A DNA stretch of 33,745 bases from Xylanibacter rarus (GCF_001275135.1 NZ_LFQU01000030.1:1-33745); one strand, 5' to 3'. Positions 10,201-18,191 are shown, numbered from the stretch's first letter. Translations and numbers: made by a program. The notes: generated by a model from the sequence alone, not told the origin.

Positions 10201-10614
10201 GACTGTTGCGGCTCCTTTGGCTGTTACGTCTTCCGTGCTTAGTGAACTCACTGATCCTGTGAGGTCGCTTTTTTTCATGGTTCCGTATCCTACAACAACA
10301 AGCTCGTCAAGTGCCTGGTTGTCTTCTTGCATGACAAGGTTTAGTGTGGAACTGTTGCCTACTTTTACATTCAGGTCTTTATAGCCGATGTAGGTAATTT
10401 TAAGGTTGGTCGACTCTGTTGCATTAGGAATCTTAAAATTACCGTTGATGTCAGTTATAGCACCTGCTTTTCCGTCGACAAGGACTGTAACGCCGATCAT
10501 TGGTTCCCCGTTAGCGTCTCTCACCGTACCGGTAATTACCTTTTGCGCAAATGCAGAAAGGCATATTACAGGCAGCATTGATGCCAATAGGATTCTTCTT
10601 GTTAGTAAATGCAT
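7249..10614 (-). CDS. SusC/RagA-family TonB-linked outer-membrane transporter
   Basis: 1121-aa TonB-dependent channel that imports oligosaccharides with its SusD partner. Domains in order: signal peptide (1-23, ending SAFAQ); carboxypeptidase-regulatory-like Ig fold (about 25-110, GTVRDANGEPMIGVTVLVDG...IGYKDL); TonB-box-like stretch (ALDELVVVGYGTMKKSDLTG); plug (about 125-230, with PIYVVDGI and RIDVLKDASSTAIYGSRATAGVI, the SusC signature); 22-strand barrel to the C terminus, which ends in Phe (EFGASLKF). All parts are intact. First gene of the operon, preceded by a good promoter and a leader of about 140 nt. No adjacent hybrid two-component, SusR-like or ECF-sigma/anti-sigma regulator is present in the window. 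Confidence 0.96.
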   Translation of the reverse strand: MHLLTRRILLASMLPVICLSAFAQKVITGTVRDANGEPMIGVTVLVDGKAGAITDINGNFKIPNATESTNLKITYIGYKDLNVKVGNSSTLNLVMQEDNQALDELVVVGYGTMKKSDLTGSVSSLSTEDVTAKGAATVMEGLQGTVPGVNITKNSSRAGGDFDIEIRGKSSTNSDTKPIYVVDGIICDDINFLNQQDIERIDVLKDASSTAIYGSRATAGVIMVTTKGSLNIGKKMSKPTISYDGYYGVSKVARMPEFQTGQQFYNYRFLKFLSYGQGQTNLANPMYIMGNFDQMALVDGDGNSILKQIIAGGQTTDWADLATRNGTQQNHYVAISGASERVNYHVGLGYNQEKGIYVGDSRDQFSFKGSLDAQINKIISGGFTVNMAYIRNEYANDDAIELAYRLNPFCQPYSTQPDERNGYIYDANGNIPEEGYTGYYYNQYGQIYKNYYPGNSVAMGTASSTGHQFSGQYNPLYLMDVYTHKRQTWRMLGNVYLQIKPIKELTFKTTFSPNFTYYRDGVFTDYVLDYAGATVVGTTDTNGNPVNTASLATSRNIQWTWDNILTFDKVFAKKHAVNLMGLFSMMASDTEATNQAAQGVLDGSLWYNLSSGTIDLTNTNNSFSENSMISYALRANYTFDERYMLTATVRWDGSSKFEPDQRWGCFPSVAVAWRASQEKFLQNVKWLSNLKVRLSYGVTGNNTGVGNYATRTTVAGPVYYPFGSTYVNAFYPSSIVDRFLTWEESKEINFGIDFGFLKNRIFGSVDLYQKTSDDLLYSVELPLEAGTDSDGNPMKLNTNVGSVQNRGIEFAVTAIPVITKDWRWDISLNYARNINKVKEINGSGANLPNDNLFIGCSINNVYGYHWAGIVTDRDMIVPNTEIAVAKGLTPGSTMKEYDYYNICYGLQEGNPIIEDVNGDGTIDDKDKKVYRSDPSWTGSLTTSLSYKNWDLSASLYTKQNYKVYSDFYAQYLDYKDRGWMHLNVDYYIPAGTLIDCDGINPDGTYINPVYQQTTHYGAYPFPNDGNTAGLNGTHAFNRDGSQCQAITDASFVKVKNITLGYTFPKKWINKIGISHLRLYCTVTNPFVWTDYKGFDPEWAGGGAENDGPSTVTWEFGASLKF

Positions 10615-10680
10615 AAATGTTTTATTTTTAATTGTTAGTAGTTAGTGTTTCTCTATATATGATTATATGTTTGCTCTATT

Positions 10681-10749
10681 TTTTCATGGCCGTTTTCATG
10701 GTATTTTTATCAGTAGGCCAAGTAGATTTCTGCCGGTTAAAGTAGATTT
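10681..10749. repeat. paired short direct repeats in the susC leader
   Basis: Two pairs lie inside the predicted 5' untranslated region: TTTTCATGG at 10681-10689 and 10693-10701 (12-nt pitch), and AAGTAGATTT at 10720-10729 and 10740-10749 (20-nt pitch). They may be regulator or RNA-binding sites, or chance in AT-rich DNA. Confidence 0.45.
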
Positions 10750-10757
10750 GTTATGTG

Positions 10758-10789
10758 CAAATATACAATAATTTTAAATTCAAGACAAA
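10758..10789 (-). promoter_or_regulatory. promoter of the susC operon
   Basis: On the minus strand TTTG (10786-10789) is followed after 20 nt by TATATTTG (10758-10765), an exact match to the Bacteroidetes primary-sigma promoter (TTTG near -33, TAnnTTTG near -7). Transcription would start near 10751, giving a leader of about 137 nt before the susC ATG. Confidence 0.65.
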
Positions 10790-11631
10790 TAAAAACACTT
10801 TTTTTTGATGTTTGTCGGATAATTTATTTTGTTATATAACCTTAATATTTGATTTATTGGCTTGTTTTTTAATGCTTTTGTATTTAGTTTTTTGCTTAAA
10901 TAATGTTGTATTTTGGCAATTCTTTAGGGCGTATTATATATCTGATAGGTGGGCTTGGTGTCAGGATGGGCCGGTTAAGACTTTGTCTGATTCATAATAA
11001 ATGTTAACGTATGGGCTGCTGCTTATGTAACAAATATGGGGTATGGGCTACGGATGTTGAGTTGATTCAGAATAGGAAACTGTTGTTGCTGTTGATCGGC
11101 AAAGTAAAACGCAGTGCCGGATTTGTTTCAGGCTTGTCGCCATGTCATGGTTCTGATGTTGTGCCTTTTAGGGAGGATATAAAACAGAAAACTTTTTGAT
11201 TTTGACGCTTTCAGACTGGCTTTTTTCTAACGGAATAGGATTATTTTATGAAAAAGGCCGTAAATTCGTTCGTTTTGCTAAAGTGTTGATTCCTAGCGGC
11301 TTATGTCGTTGTTGCAGATACTTCTCGATTGTTAAAAAAGCTAACTGGGCCGTTTGCTCATCAAAAACCATAGGTTTATGCACCGCAGATAGTACATTTT
11401 TCATGCCAGAAGCAATAGTTTTGGCGTTTTAAATTGCTGTTTTGAGGACAAGAAAGTGTCGGATATGCAAATAAATGTTATAGAAATTGGTGCGCTATAT
11501 TTATTAGCTTAACAATTATTATAATTATGTTTTCTATTTTGCAGAAAACTCTGAACATAAATTTTGTAAAGGTTTTTCTGCCGAGGCTTTTGTGCCGGGC
11601 TGTTTTGTTGGGTGGTATTGATTGCATAAAA
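10790..11631. other. gene-poor intergenic region
   Basis: About 840 nt between the susC promoter and the pectinesterase terminator. Open frames here are short (60-78 codons) and their products look non-coding. One stretch at 11248-11289 reads MKKAVNSFVLLKC then stop, with a further hydrophobic run in the same frame, which could be a decayed signal peptide, but nothing follows it. I see no RNA family, CRISPR or insertion-sequence gene. Confidence 0.5.
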
Positions 11632-11679
11632 ATAAAAGCCAGACATCGCAACGGATTGTTGTTGCTGTCTGGCTTTTAT
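11632..11679 (-). terminator. terminator of the pectinesterase gene
   Basis: Perfect 14-bp stem ATAAAAGCCAGACA/TGTCTGGCTTTTAT with a 20-nt loop that itself contains GCAAC/GTTGC. On the minus strand it ends in a T-rich tract (TTTTATTTTTATGC). It lies 66 nt beyond the stop at 11746. Confidence 0.8.
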
Positions 11680-11745
11680 CATGTTGTGTGATATAAGTCG
11701 CGCGGCAGATTGTCTTGATCTTTGCCGCTGTATCTGTCTGTTTGA

Positions 11746-12723
11746 TTATATTTCAGGTATCCAGCTGTTGTCCATCTTGAAGACATTGTCAACTGTTATC
11801 TTGGCAGCCTCTTTTTTTGTCAGTTGCTTGCTCCATGGTGCCCTTTCTTTCGTTGTTGCTCCGGCACCGCTGTTGTTGTATTCCATGTAGCGTGCTGTCT
11901 TTTCGTTCGAAGCCTTGCCCCAGTTGTGCCATCCAGCAGGCAGAATGTGGCTGCCAAGCTCGCAGTTCATGAACAGGGTGAAGGCGTAAGGGCGCCACGG
12001 ACGTCCGAGATATACCTTTGTAACGCCTTCGGCTGCCGTAAGCTTGCAGCGGTTGAACACGTAGCCGAAAGCCACGTCTGCAGGCGTTGAGGCTGCTGTG
12101 ACGTAAGAGTTTTGCTTGCTGTGTATGGTGCAGCCTTCAAACCATGCCGTAGACGGACCGAAGATAAAGTCGGTTGTCCCCTCGATGTAGCAGTTCTTAA
12201 AGTATAGTCTGGTGTTGGCCAGACCTGTATACACTGTGTCCTGATTGCCCAGCAGGCGGCAGTTTACAAACACGAGATGGTCGCCTTCTGTGTGAAGTGC
12301 CACGGCCTGTCCAAGCTTTGCGGCATTGTTTTCTATCGTGATATTCTTAAATGTGATATAGTTGCCTTCCACTTTGACGGTGTATGTGCGGAATGTTCCC
12401 ATGGGCTTGTTGGTGTCTTCAAGCCTTATGTTGGCGTGGTCGTCGTAGGTTATTATGGTGTTTTCAGCATCTTCGCCGCACACTTCGATGTTGGTGAGCC
12501 ACGACGGTATTATCACTTTCTCCTTATATACGCCTTTCTTTACGTATATTACTTTGTGATATTCCATGAATGCGCGGCACACTTCAACGGCCTCGTTGAT
12601 GGTTCTGAACTGGCCGGTGCCGTCTCTCGAAACCACCAGCGTGTCGGGATTGTCATAAGGGTTGGCTGCGTTTGCCGTAAATGCGGCCAGTGCCGCAATG
12701 ATAGTGATGAATAGTTTTTTCAT
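11746..12723 (-). CDS. secreted pectin methylesterase (CE8)
   Basis: 325-aa pectinesterase that hydrolyses methyl esters of polygalacturonate, opening pectin to lyases and hydrolases. I start at the methionine of MKKLFITIIAALAAFTANA, a clean signal peptide; the frame stays open 12 codons further up, but those residues do not look coding. Family motifs are intact in a right-handed beta-helix: GQAVAL (138-143), GNQDTVY (159-165, acid/base Asp162), GTTDFIFG (182-189, nucleophile Asp185) and LGRPW (239-243, Arg241). No lipobox is present, so periplasmic or secreted. It lies 88 nt after relA on the same strand with GC-rich hairpins between, and has its own terminator. It may act with the susCD locus about 1.1 kb downstream. 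Confidence 0.93.
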   Translation of the reverse strand: MKKLFITIIAALAAFTANAANPYDNPDTLVVSRDGTGQFRTINEAVEVCRAFMEYHKVIYVKKGVYKEKVIIPSWLTNIEVCGEDAENTIITYDDHANIRLEDTNKPMGTFRTYTVKVEGNYITFKNITIENNAAKLGQAVALHTEGDHLVFVNCRLLGNQDTVYTGLANTRLYFKNCYIEGTTDFIFGPSTAWFEGCTIHSKQNSYVTAASTPADVAFGYVFNRCKLTAAEGVTKVYLGRPWRPYAFTLFMNCELGSHILPAGWHNWGKASNEKTARYMEYNNSGAGATTKERAPWSKQLTKKEAAKITVDNVFKMDNSWIPEI

Positions 12724-12744
12724 AGTTGTGCTTTTTGACAGGCT

Positions 12745-12789
12745 GTGCCATACGGGCACGACTGCCTCAGCCGGCTGTTACGCCGGCTG
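12745..12789 (-). other. GC-rich hairpins between relA and pectinesterase genes
   Basis: Two adjacent stems: GTGCC/GGCAC (12745-12759), enclosed by AGGC/GCCT, and CAGCCGGC/GCCGGCTG (12768-12789). A third CAGCCGG copy follows at 12798-12804, so alternative pairings are possible. They could terminate the relA message or form a structured leader for the pectinesterase gene. No T-run follows, so a classical terminator is not certain. Confidence 0.5.
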
Positions 12790-12811
12790 TGCATGGCCAG
12801 CCGGAAGTTGT

Positions 12812-15082
12812 TTATAATATTTGTTTTATTTCTTGTAGTCCTTCTACTTTCTTCAGTTTTCCCATTATAGTCCTGACGTCGTCGCGGTCGTGTATCCTCA
12901 GTTCGAGTGTTCCGTCAAATATTCCTTCTTCGCACGACAGCGTCACTCTGTGTATGTTTACGTTAAGCTCGTCGGATATAACCTGGGTAACCTCGTTGAG
13001 CATGCCGATTCTGTCTATTCCTTTTATCTCTATTACTGCATCGAAGAGCAGTTTCTTGTGCATGTCCCATTTGGCATCGAGTATGCGGTTGCCGTATCCA
13101 GATTTTAGCTTTGCTGCAACGGGGCATGACCTTTTGTGTATCTCAATGCGGTTCTTGCCGTCGATAAATCCTAGTGCGTCGTCGCCGGGTATGGGGTGAC
13201 AGCAGTCAGGGAAGATAAACTGGTTTATGTTGTCGTCTGTGATATATATAGGCTTTTTGCGGTTGAAGCCTTCTTTTACGATGAAGTAGTTTGGCTTCTT
13301 GTTCTCGTTGCCTTTCTTCTTTTCCTTGCCCAGGAACGGCACAAACTTTCGCCATGTTACGGCCGAGTTCTGCTTCCTCTTGCCGTTTATTTCGTCGATG
13401 TCTTTATCGCTGAGTATGATATTCTTTTTTCCTATTGCCTTGAACAGTTCGTCCGGCTTCTGCACCTCGTGGAATTCGCACAGCTTGTCGATTACAGACG
13501 AGTTGATTTCCAGCGAGTGCTTGCTAAGGAATTCAGACAGAATCTCTTCGCCTTGCTTCTGTATTTCGCGGGCTTCGCGACGTAATATTGCCTGTATCTT
13601 AGCCTTAGCCTTTGCCGTTGATGCAAAGTTTATCCATGATGGCTGCACGTGCTGCGAGTTTGAGGTGAGAATTTCCACCTGGTCGCCGCTTTGCAGCTTG
13701 TGGCTCAGCGGCACGAGCTTGTGGTTTACCTTGGCGCCTATGCAGTGGCTGCCGAGGAATGTGTGTATCTGGAATGCAAAGTCGAGGGCCGTACAGCCTG
13801 CCGGCATGGTCTTTATCTCGCCTTTGGGGGTAAATACAAATATCTCTGATGCAAAAAGGTTAAGCTTTATAGCGTCGAGGAAGTCCATTGCATCGGGCTG
13901 CGGGTCGTCAAGAATCTCTTTGATGGTGCGCAGCCAGTTGTTAAGTTCGCCTTCGTCTTCAGTAATTTCGTCGCCTTCTTTATATTTCCAGTGTGCGGCA
14001 AAGCCTTGTTCTGCCACTTCGTCCATTCTTTCAGAGCGTATCTGTACCTCAATCCATCGGCCCTGCTTGCTCATCAGAGTTACGTGCAGAGCCTGATATC
14101 CGTTGGCCTTGGGATGGTTGACCCAGTCGCGCAGACGGTCGGGGTGCGACTTGTAGATCTGGCTTATCGCCACATATATGTTGAAGCATTCGTTGACTTC
14201 CTCTTCACGTTTCTTGGGCTTGAAGATTATTCTTACAGCCAGAATGTCGTAAACCTGGTCGAAGCTTACGTGCTTGTTCTGCATCTTGTTCCAGATGGAG
14301 TAGGGACTTTTCACCCTGGCTTTTATTTCATATTCAAGTCCCATTCTGTCTAGAGCCTGCTTTATTGGACCTGTAAAGTCGTCAAACAGACTGTCGAGAG
14401 ACGCCTTTGTGTCTGCCAGTTTAGATTCTATTGATTTATACTCTTCGGGATGCTCAAACTTGAAACTCAGGTTCTCAAGCTCGGTCTTTATCTTGTTCAG
14501 TCCGAGGCGGTTGGCAAGCGGCGCGTAGATGTATAGCGTTTCTCCGGCAATCTTGTATTGCTTGTTTGCCGGCTGGCTGTCAAGCGTGCGCATGTTGTGC
14601 AGGCGGTCGCATATCTTAATTAGGATAACGCGTATGTCGTCGCTCATGGTCAGAAGCAGCTTCTTGAAGTTTTCTGCCTGTGCCGACGCCTGGTCGCCGA
14701 ATATTCCGCCTGAAATCTTTGTCAGTCCGTCCACAATCTGCGCAATCTTAGGGCCGAAGATGTTCTCTATGTCCTCAACCGTGTAGTCGGTGTCTTCAAC
14801 CACGTCGTGCAGAAGTGCCGCACTTATACTGGTAGAGCCGAGCCCCATCTCGCTGCATGCGATCTGGGCCACGGCTATGGGGTGCATTATATATGGTTCG
14901 CCAGACAAGCGTCTAACGCCCTTATGTGCCTGTTTGGCAAAGTTGAATGCTTTAGTTATTATGTCAACTTTCTTTCTGTGGCGTGTGGACAAATAGTCGT
15001 TCAGCAGACGCTGAAAAGCATCACCGACCAACTTTTCCTCAGCAATTTCTCTCTCTTTGTCAATGTTGTTACGCTCGTCCAT
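12812..15082 (-). CDS. bifunctional RelA/SpoT (p)ppGpp synthetase/hydrolase
   Basis: 756-aa stringent-response enzyme that makes and degrades (p)ppGpp. Hydrolase domain: H67, the H92-D93 pair in LLHDVVEDTDY and D159 in ICDRLHNM are all present, so hydrolysis should be active. Synthetase domain: RVKSPYSIWNKM (256-267), RIIF, and Glu345 in the IEVQIRS loop, so synthesis should be active too. Then TGS (about 408-468, VFTPKGEIKTMP), a helical/zinc-finger-like region with CCHPIPGDDALGFI, and a C-terminal ACT domain (about 680-756). The long bifunctional Rel type is expected in Bacteroidetes. It starts 50 nt after the transglycosylase gene, apparently the last housekeeping gene of the parA-led run. 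Confidence 0.96.
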   Translation of the reverse strand: MDERNNIDKEREIAEEKLVGDAFQRLLNDYLSTRHRKKVDIITKAFNFAKQAHKGVRRLSGEPYIMHPIAVAQIACSEMGLGSTSISAALLHDVVEDTDYTVEDIENIFGPKIAQIVDGLTKISGGIFGDQASAQAENFKKLLLTMSDDIRVILIKICDRLHNMRTLDSQPANKQYKIAGETLYIYAPLANRLGLNKIKTELENLSFKFEHPEEYKSIESKLADTKASLDSLFDDFTGPIKQALDRMGLEYEIKARVKSPYSIWNKMQNKHVSFDQVYDILAVRIIFKPKKREEEVNECFNIYVAISQIYKSHPDRLRDWVNHPKANGYQALHVTLMSKQGRWIEVQIRSERMDEVAEQGFAAHWKYKEGDEITEDEGELNNWLRTIKEILDDPQPDAMDFLDAIKLNLFASEIFVFTPKGEIKTMPAGCTALDFAFQIHTFLGSHCIGAKVNHKLVPLSHKLQSGDQVEILTSNSQHVQPSWINFASTAKAKAKIQAILRREAREIQKQGEEILSEFLSKHSLEINSSVIDKLCEFHEVQKPDELFKAIGKKNIILSDKDIDEINGKRKQNSAVTWRKFVPFLGKEKKKGNENKKPNYFIVKEGFNRKKPIYITDDNINQFIFPDCCHPIPGDDALGFIDGKNRIEIHKRSCPVAAKLKSGYGNRILDAKWDMHKKLLFDAVIEIKGIDRIGMLNEVTQVISDELNVNIHRVTLSCEEGIFDGTLELRIHDRDDVRTIMGKLKKVEGLQEIKQIL

Positions 15083-15132
15083 AATTGGTTTCTCCAGATA
15101 TTATTAATAAGGTATACAGGTGAAGCGCCTTT

Positions 15133-16467
15133 TTATTTCACCCTGATTTTCTTTCCGGCACGTATGTTGTTTCCTTTTATACCGTTAAGCTGGCGCAGCT
15201 TCTTTACGGTAGTGTGGTGCCTTTCTGCTATCTCAGACAATGTGTCTCCGCTTCTTACGGTTACGCTCTTCTTTCTTGTTCTTGAGCGTCTTGATGATTT
15301 TCTCTTTCTGCTTTTGCTCTTGCTGTAGCTCTTGCGTGAGCTGCTTGTGCTTGTTGTGTACTTGCTGCTTTCAACTTCCACTAGCGAACGTCTGGTGAGC
15401 AGCGCGTCAGTCTCGTATCTGTAGATAGAGTCTTCGTTTGCGATAAATGTGTTTGTGGCGTTGGCCGGTAGACGTATCACCGACGGCTTGTTGTTGCCGT
15501 TGACGATATCACGGCGATACTGCGGATTTAGCGTGCGCAGCTCTTCAATGTCAATGCCGCACACGTCGGCAATCTGCTTAAGATGAACATCCTTTGACAC
15601 AACCACGGTGTCGGTCTTGGCCGGCAGTGTGGTGCGCATTGGACAGATGTTGTGCTCGCAGTAGTAGTTCATCACGTAGTTTGCGGCAATGAACGCCGGC
15701 ACATATCCTCTGGTCTCGCGTGGAAGGTAAGGATAAATCTTCCAGTAGTCGGCCTGTCCGTCGGCGCGGTGTATGGCCTTGTTTATGTTCTCCGGTCCGC
15801 AGTTGTATGCAGCAATCACCAGGCTCCAGTCGCCGAAGATATTATAAAGGTCTTTAAGATAGTGAGCGGCTGCATAAGACGATTTAATGGGATCTCTGCG
15901 CTCGTCGATAAGCGAGTTGATTTCCAGTCCGTACTGCTTGCCCGTTGCCACCATAAACTGCCACAGTCCGGCAGCGCCTGCATGAGATGTGGCTTTAGGG
16001 TTTAATGCCGACTCGATTACCGGCAGATATTTTAGTTCAAGCGGCAGTCCGTAGGCCTCGAGAGCCTCTTCAAATATAGGTATGTAGAAGTTTGACGCTC
16101 CCAGCATGTAGCTTACCGAATGGCGCAGTCTGCCTGTGTATCTGTCGATGAATTTCTGTACAATTTCGTTGTATGGCATTTCCATGACGTTCGGCAGCCT
16201 GCTGAGGCGCTCGATGTACACCTCTTTCGGGTAATCTCTGTTCTCGTCACGGTAGTTGCAGTCTTCGTCCTGCTGTAAGTAAGTTTTTGAATAGTATAAG
16301 TTCAGGAGGCTGTCAACTTCATAGTTCATAGCCTCAGGCAAGTCAATTGTTTCTTCTTTTCCGTCATTGTCAGTCACAATTATTTCATCCTTTTCGTTCT
16401 GAGCCTGCATCACGCAGTTACCTCCGAAAAGCATCGTGGCAATGATTATAAAAACTTTCTTTCTCAT
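15133..16467 (-). CDS. LysM-containing lytic transglycosylase (MltD-like)
   Basis: 444-aa periplasmic murein hydrolase that cleaves the MurNAc-GlcNAc bond in peptidoglycan. Signal peptide at 1-22 (ending VMQAQ). SLT domain about residues 115-270 with catalytic Glu152 in LPVIESALNPKATSHAGAAG and the GLWQFMVATGKQYGL segment of family 1D enzymes. A degenerate LysM-like repeat follows (about 290-335, DVHLKQIADVCGIDIEELRTLN). Then a very basic Ser/Arg/Lys linker (about 367-396), and a good C-terminal LysM (about 399-443, VRSGDTLSEIAERHHTTVKKLRQLNG). The linker is unusually basic and may bind anionic wall or membrane components. Same strand as, and 41 nt after, the DUF5683 gene. Confidence 0.92.
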   Translation of the reverse strand: MRKKVFIIIATMLFGGNCVMQAQNEKDEIIVTDNDGKEETIDLPEAMNYEVDSLLNLYYSKTYLQQDEDCNYRDENRDYPKEVYIERLSRLPNVMEMPYNEIVQKFIDRYTGRLRHSVSYMLGASNFYIPIFEEALEAYGLPLELKYLPVIESALNPKATSHAGAAGLWQFMVATGKQYGLEINSLIDERRDPIKSSYAAAHYLKDLYNIFGDWSLVIAAYNCGPENINKAIHRADGQADYWKIYPYLPRETRGYVPAFIAANYVMNYYCEHNICPMRTTLPAKTDTVVVSKDVHLKQIADVCGIDIEELRTLNPQYRRDIVNGNNKPSVIRLPANATNTFIANEDSIYRYETDALLTRRSLVEVESSKYTTSTSSSRKSYSKSKSRKRKSSRRSRTRKKSVTVRSGDTLSEIAERHHTTVKKLRQLNGIKGNNIRAGKKIRVK

Positions 16468-16508
16468 AAAATGTTTATATACAGAATCTTATAATTTAAA
16501 TCTTTTTT

Positions 16509-17285
16509 TCAGAAGGTTATAGAGCACTGAAGTCCCAATGACGATGATTTAAGCGGATTCAGTGACGACCTGTTGTTTATTATCGTAGGCTCAAGCTTCA
16601 TGCTCAGGTCTTTTGAAATGTCAAATTCTGACAGTGACGCGTCGACATACGCGTCTATTACCGACAGGGCGTAAACGCCGATAAGGCAGAATACGCTCAG
16701 GTCGCGGTATCTGCGGTAGAAGTCCTTACGCTTTTTGAACAGATTTTGGTATTGTTCCTTGTTCTCTTCCGTTATGGTGTTGCCCAGATGCAGAAACTGG
16801 TTGTAGCTCTCTGTGCTTGGGTCGTTGTCCATGATGTCCATGTAGGCCTGCGAGTAGTCCTTGTACATCTGGTTGTTCCATCTTATGGCGTAAAGACATC
16901 CGATGAAGCCGCCATACACAATAGGCAGCTTCCAGTATTTGCGGTTATATATTTGTCCAGCTCCCGGTATCACGATGGCAAGCCACATGGCTCTTTTGGC
17001 GTTTGGCCTCCATGTGCTCCAGTCGCGTTTCTCTTTTTTCTTCTTTACAGAGTCGTTTGCCGACAGCATCCTCATGCTGACAGAGTCGGCCGCAGACACA
17101 ACCTTGTTTATCGTGTCGCTTATCTGCTTGTCGTTTTCTGCCGCAACCGTCATGATCGTGTCGTTGACCAGGATGGTGTCCTTGTCGCCCGTTCCGAGCG
17201 CGCTGCACGGCATCATCACGGCAAGCATGCATATGGCCGCTGCCAGTCTTGACAGGTAATATGTTAGATGTCTGCTTGTATCCAC
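16509..17285 (-). CDS. DUF5683-type membrane protein
   Basis: 258-aa predicted envelope protein of unknown function. An N-terminal hydrophobic stretch (about 12-30, AAAICMLAVMMPCSALG) may be a signal peptide or anchor. A periplasmic-looking spacer with KKKKEKRDW follows, then the conserved core AMWLAIVIPGAGQIYNRKYWKLPIVYGGFIG (two hydrophobic segments around a GAGQIYN turn), then a Tyr-rich helical region and another hydrophobic segment (VFCLIGVYALSVIDAYVDA). This core is the hallmark of DUF5683, which in Bacteroidetes often sits beside parB and a LysM transglycosylase, as here. It starts 9 nt after parB, and co-transcription is likely. A link to cell-envelope or division functions is inferred from context. 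Confidence 0.85.
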   Translation of the reverse strand: MDTSRHLTYYLSRLAAAICMLAVMMPCSALGTGDKDTILVNDTIMTVAAENDKQISDTINKVVSAADSVSMRMLSANDSVKKKKEKRDWSTWRPNAKRAMWLAIVIPGAGQIYNRKYWKLPIVYGGFIGCLYAIRWNNQMYKDYSQAYMDIMDNDPSTESYNQFLHLGNTITEENKEQYQNLFKKRKDFYRRYRDLSVFCLIGVYALSVIDAYVDASLSEFDISKDLSMKLEPTIINNRSSLNPLKSSSLGLQCSITF

Positions 17286-17294
17286 AGCTTTATC

Positions 17295-18191
17295 TTACTG
17301 TTCTTTCAGTTTGTCAAACATGCTCATTATACGCACAAGCTCTTCTTCGTTGGCAAACGGAATGCTAATCTTGCCCTTGCCGTTGGCCGAGCAGGTCATC
17401 TGAACTTTAGTCTTGAAGAAGTCAGACAGATGCTGTTTCAGTGTAGAGAATTCTTCGGGCATCTGCTGGTTAGATGCTATCTTCTTCTTGCCGCTGACTA
17501 TGTCTTCGCCGTTTTTCAGCTTCTGCACCATTTCCTCCACCTTGCGTACAGAGTAGCCGTTCTTCTGTATCTCCTTGAACAGCTTCACCTGCAGCGACGG
17601 GCTGTCTATCGCCAGCAGCGCGCGTGCGTGTCCCATGTCAATCTCCTTGTTCTGCAGCGCCATCTGCACCTGTGCAGGCAGCTTCAGCAGGCGGAGATAG
17701 TTTGATATTGCCGTGCGGCTTTTGCCCACTCTTTCCGACACCTTCTCCTGCGTCATTCCTGTGTTTGTCAGCAGGTGTTCGTATGCCAGGGCAATTTCTA
17801 TCGCGTTGAGGTCTTCGCGCTGGATGTTCTCAACGAGAGCCATCTCCATCACGTTTTCGTCCTTGATGGTGCGTATGTATGCCGGTATAGCCCTTAGTCC
17901 GGCTATCTGCGATGCTCTCCAGCGGCGTTCGCCGGCAATAATCTGAAATCTGTTGTCGTCAACCTGTCGCAGCGTTATCGGCTGAATGATGCCTATCTCG
18001 CGTATGCTGTTGGCAAGCTCGTTGAGAGCTTCCTCGTCAAATTCGCGTCGCGGCTGGTTAGGGTTGGCTTCTATCTGCTCAATAGATATCTCGCTGATGG
18101 TCGAGCTGCCCTGCGGGCGCACGGCTTCGGTAGATATCAGAGCGTCGAGTCCGCGTCCGAGCGGATTGCTGTATCTTTTCTTAATGGCCAT
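17295..18191 (-). CDS. parB: chromosome-partitioning protein ParB
   Basis: 298-aa DNA-binding CTPase that loads at parS sites and spreads to organise the origin region. N-terminal motif LGRGLDALIS (11-20) is typical. Box I lies near 44-48 (NQPRR), box II is GERRWRAS (87-94), and the ENIQREDLNAIE segment is at 121-132. The helix-turn-helix is TQEKVSERVGKSRTAISNYL (147-166). A C-terminal dimerisation region ends the protein. It begins 7 nt after the parA stop. I found no obvious parS-like palindrome in the window by eye. Confidence 0.96.
   Translation of the reverse strand: MAIKKRYSNPLGRGLDALISTEAVRPQGSSTISEISIEQIEANPNQPRREFDEEALNELANSIREIGIIQPITLRQVDDNRFQIIAGERRWRASQIAGLRAIPAYIRTIKDENVMEMALVENIQREDLNAIEIALAYEHLLTNTGMTQEKVSERVGKSRTAISNYLRLLKLPAQVQMALQNKEIDMGHARALLAIDSPSLQVKLFKEIQKNGYSVRKVEEMVQKLKNGEDIVSGKKKIASNQQMPEEFSTLKQHLSDFFKTKVQMTCSANGKGKISIPFANEEELVRIMSMFDKLKEQ

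Noticed and set aside
11196-11432. 78-codon plus-strand ORF in the gene-poor region
   Set aside because: Atypical composition, no signal, no family; probably chance.
12724-12759. 12-codon extension of the pectinesterase
   Set aside because: It would place a polar stretch before the signal peptide; MKKLFITIIAALAAF is the natural start.
13299-14096. 265-codon plus-strand ORF opposite relA
   Set aside because: Shadow of the intact relA/spoT coding frame with no family resemblance.
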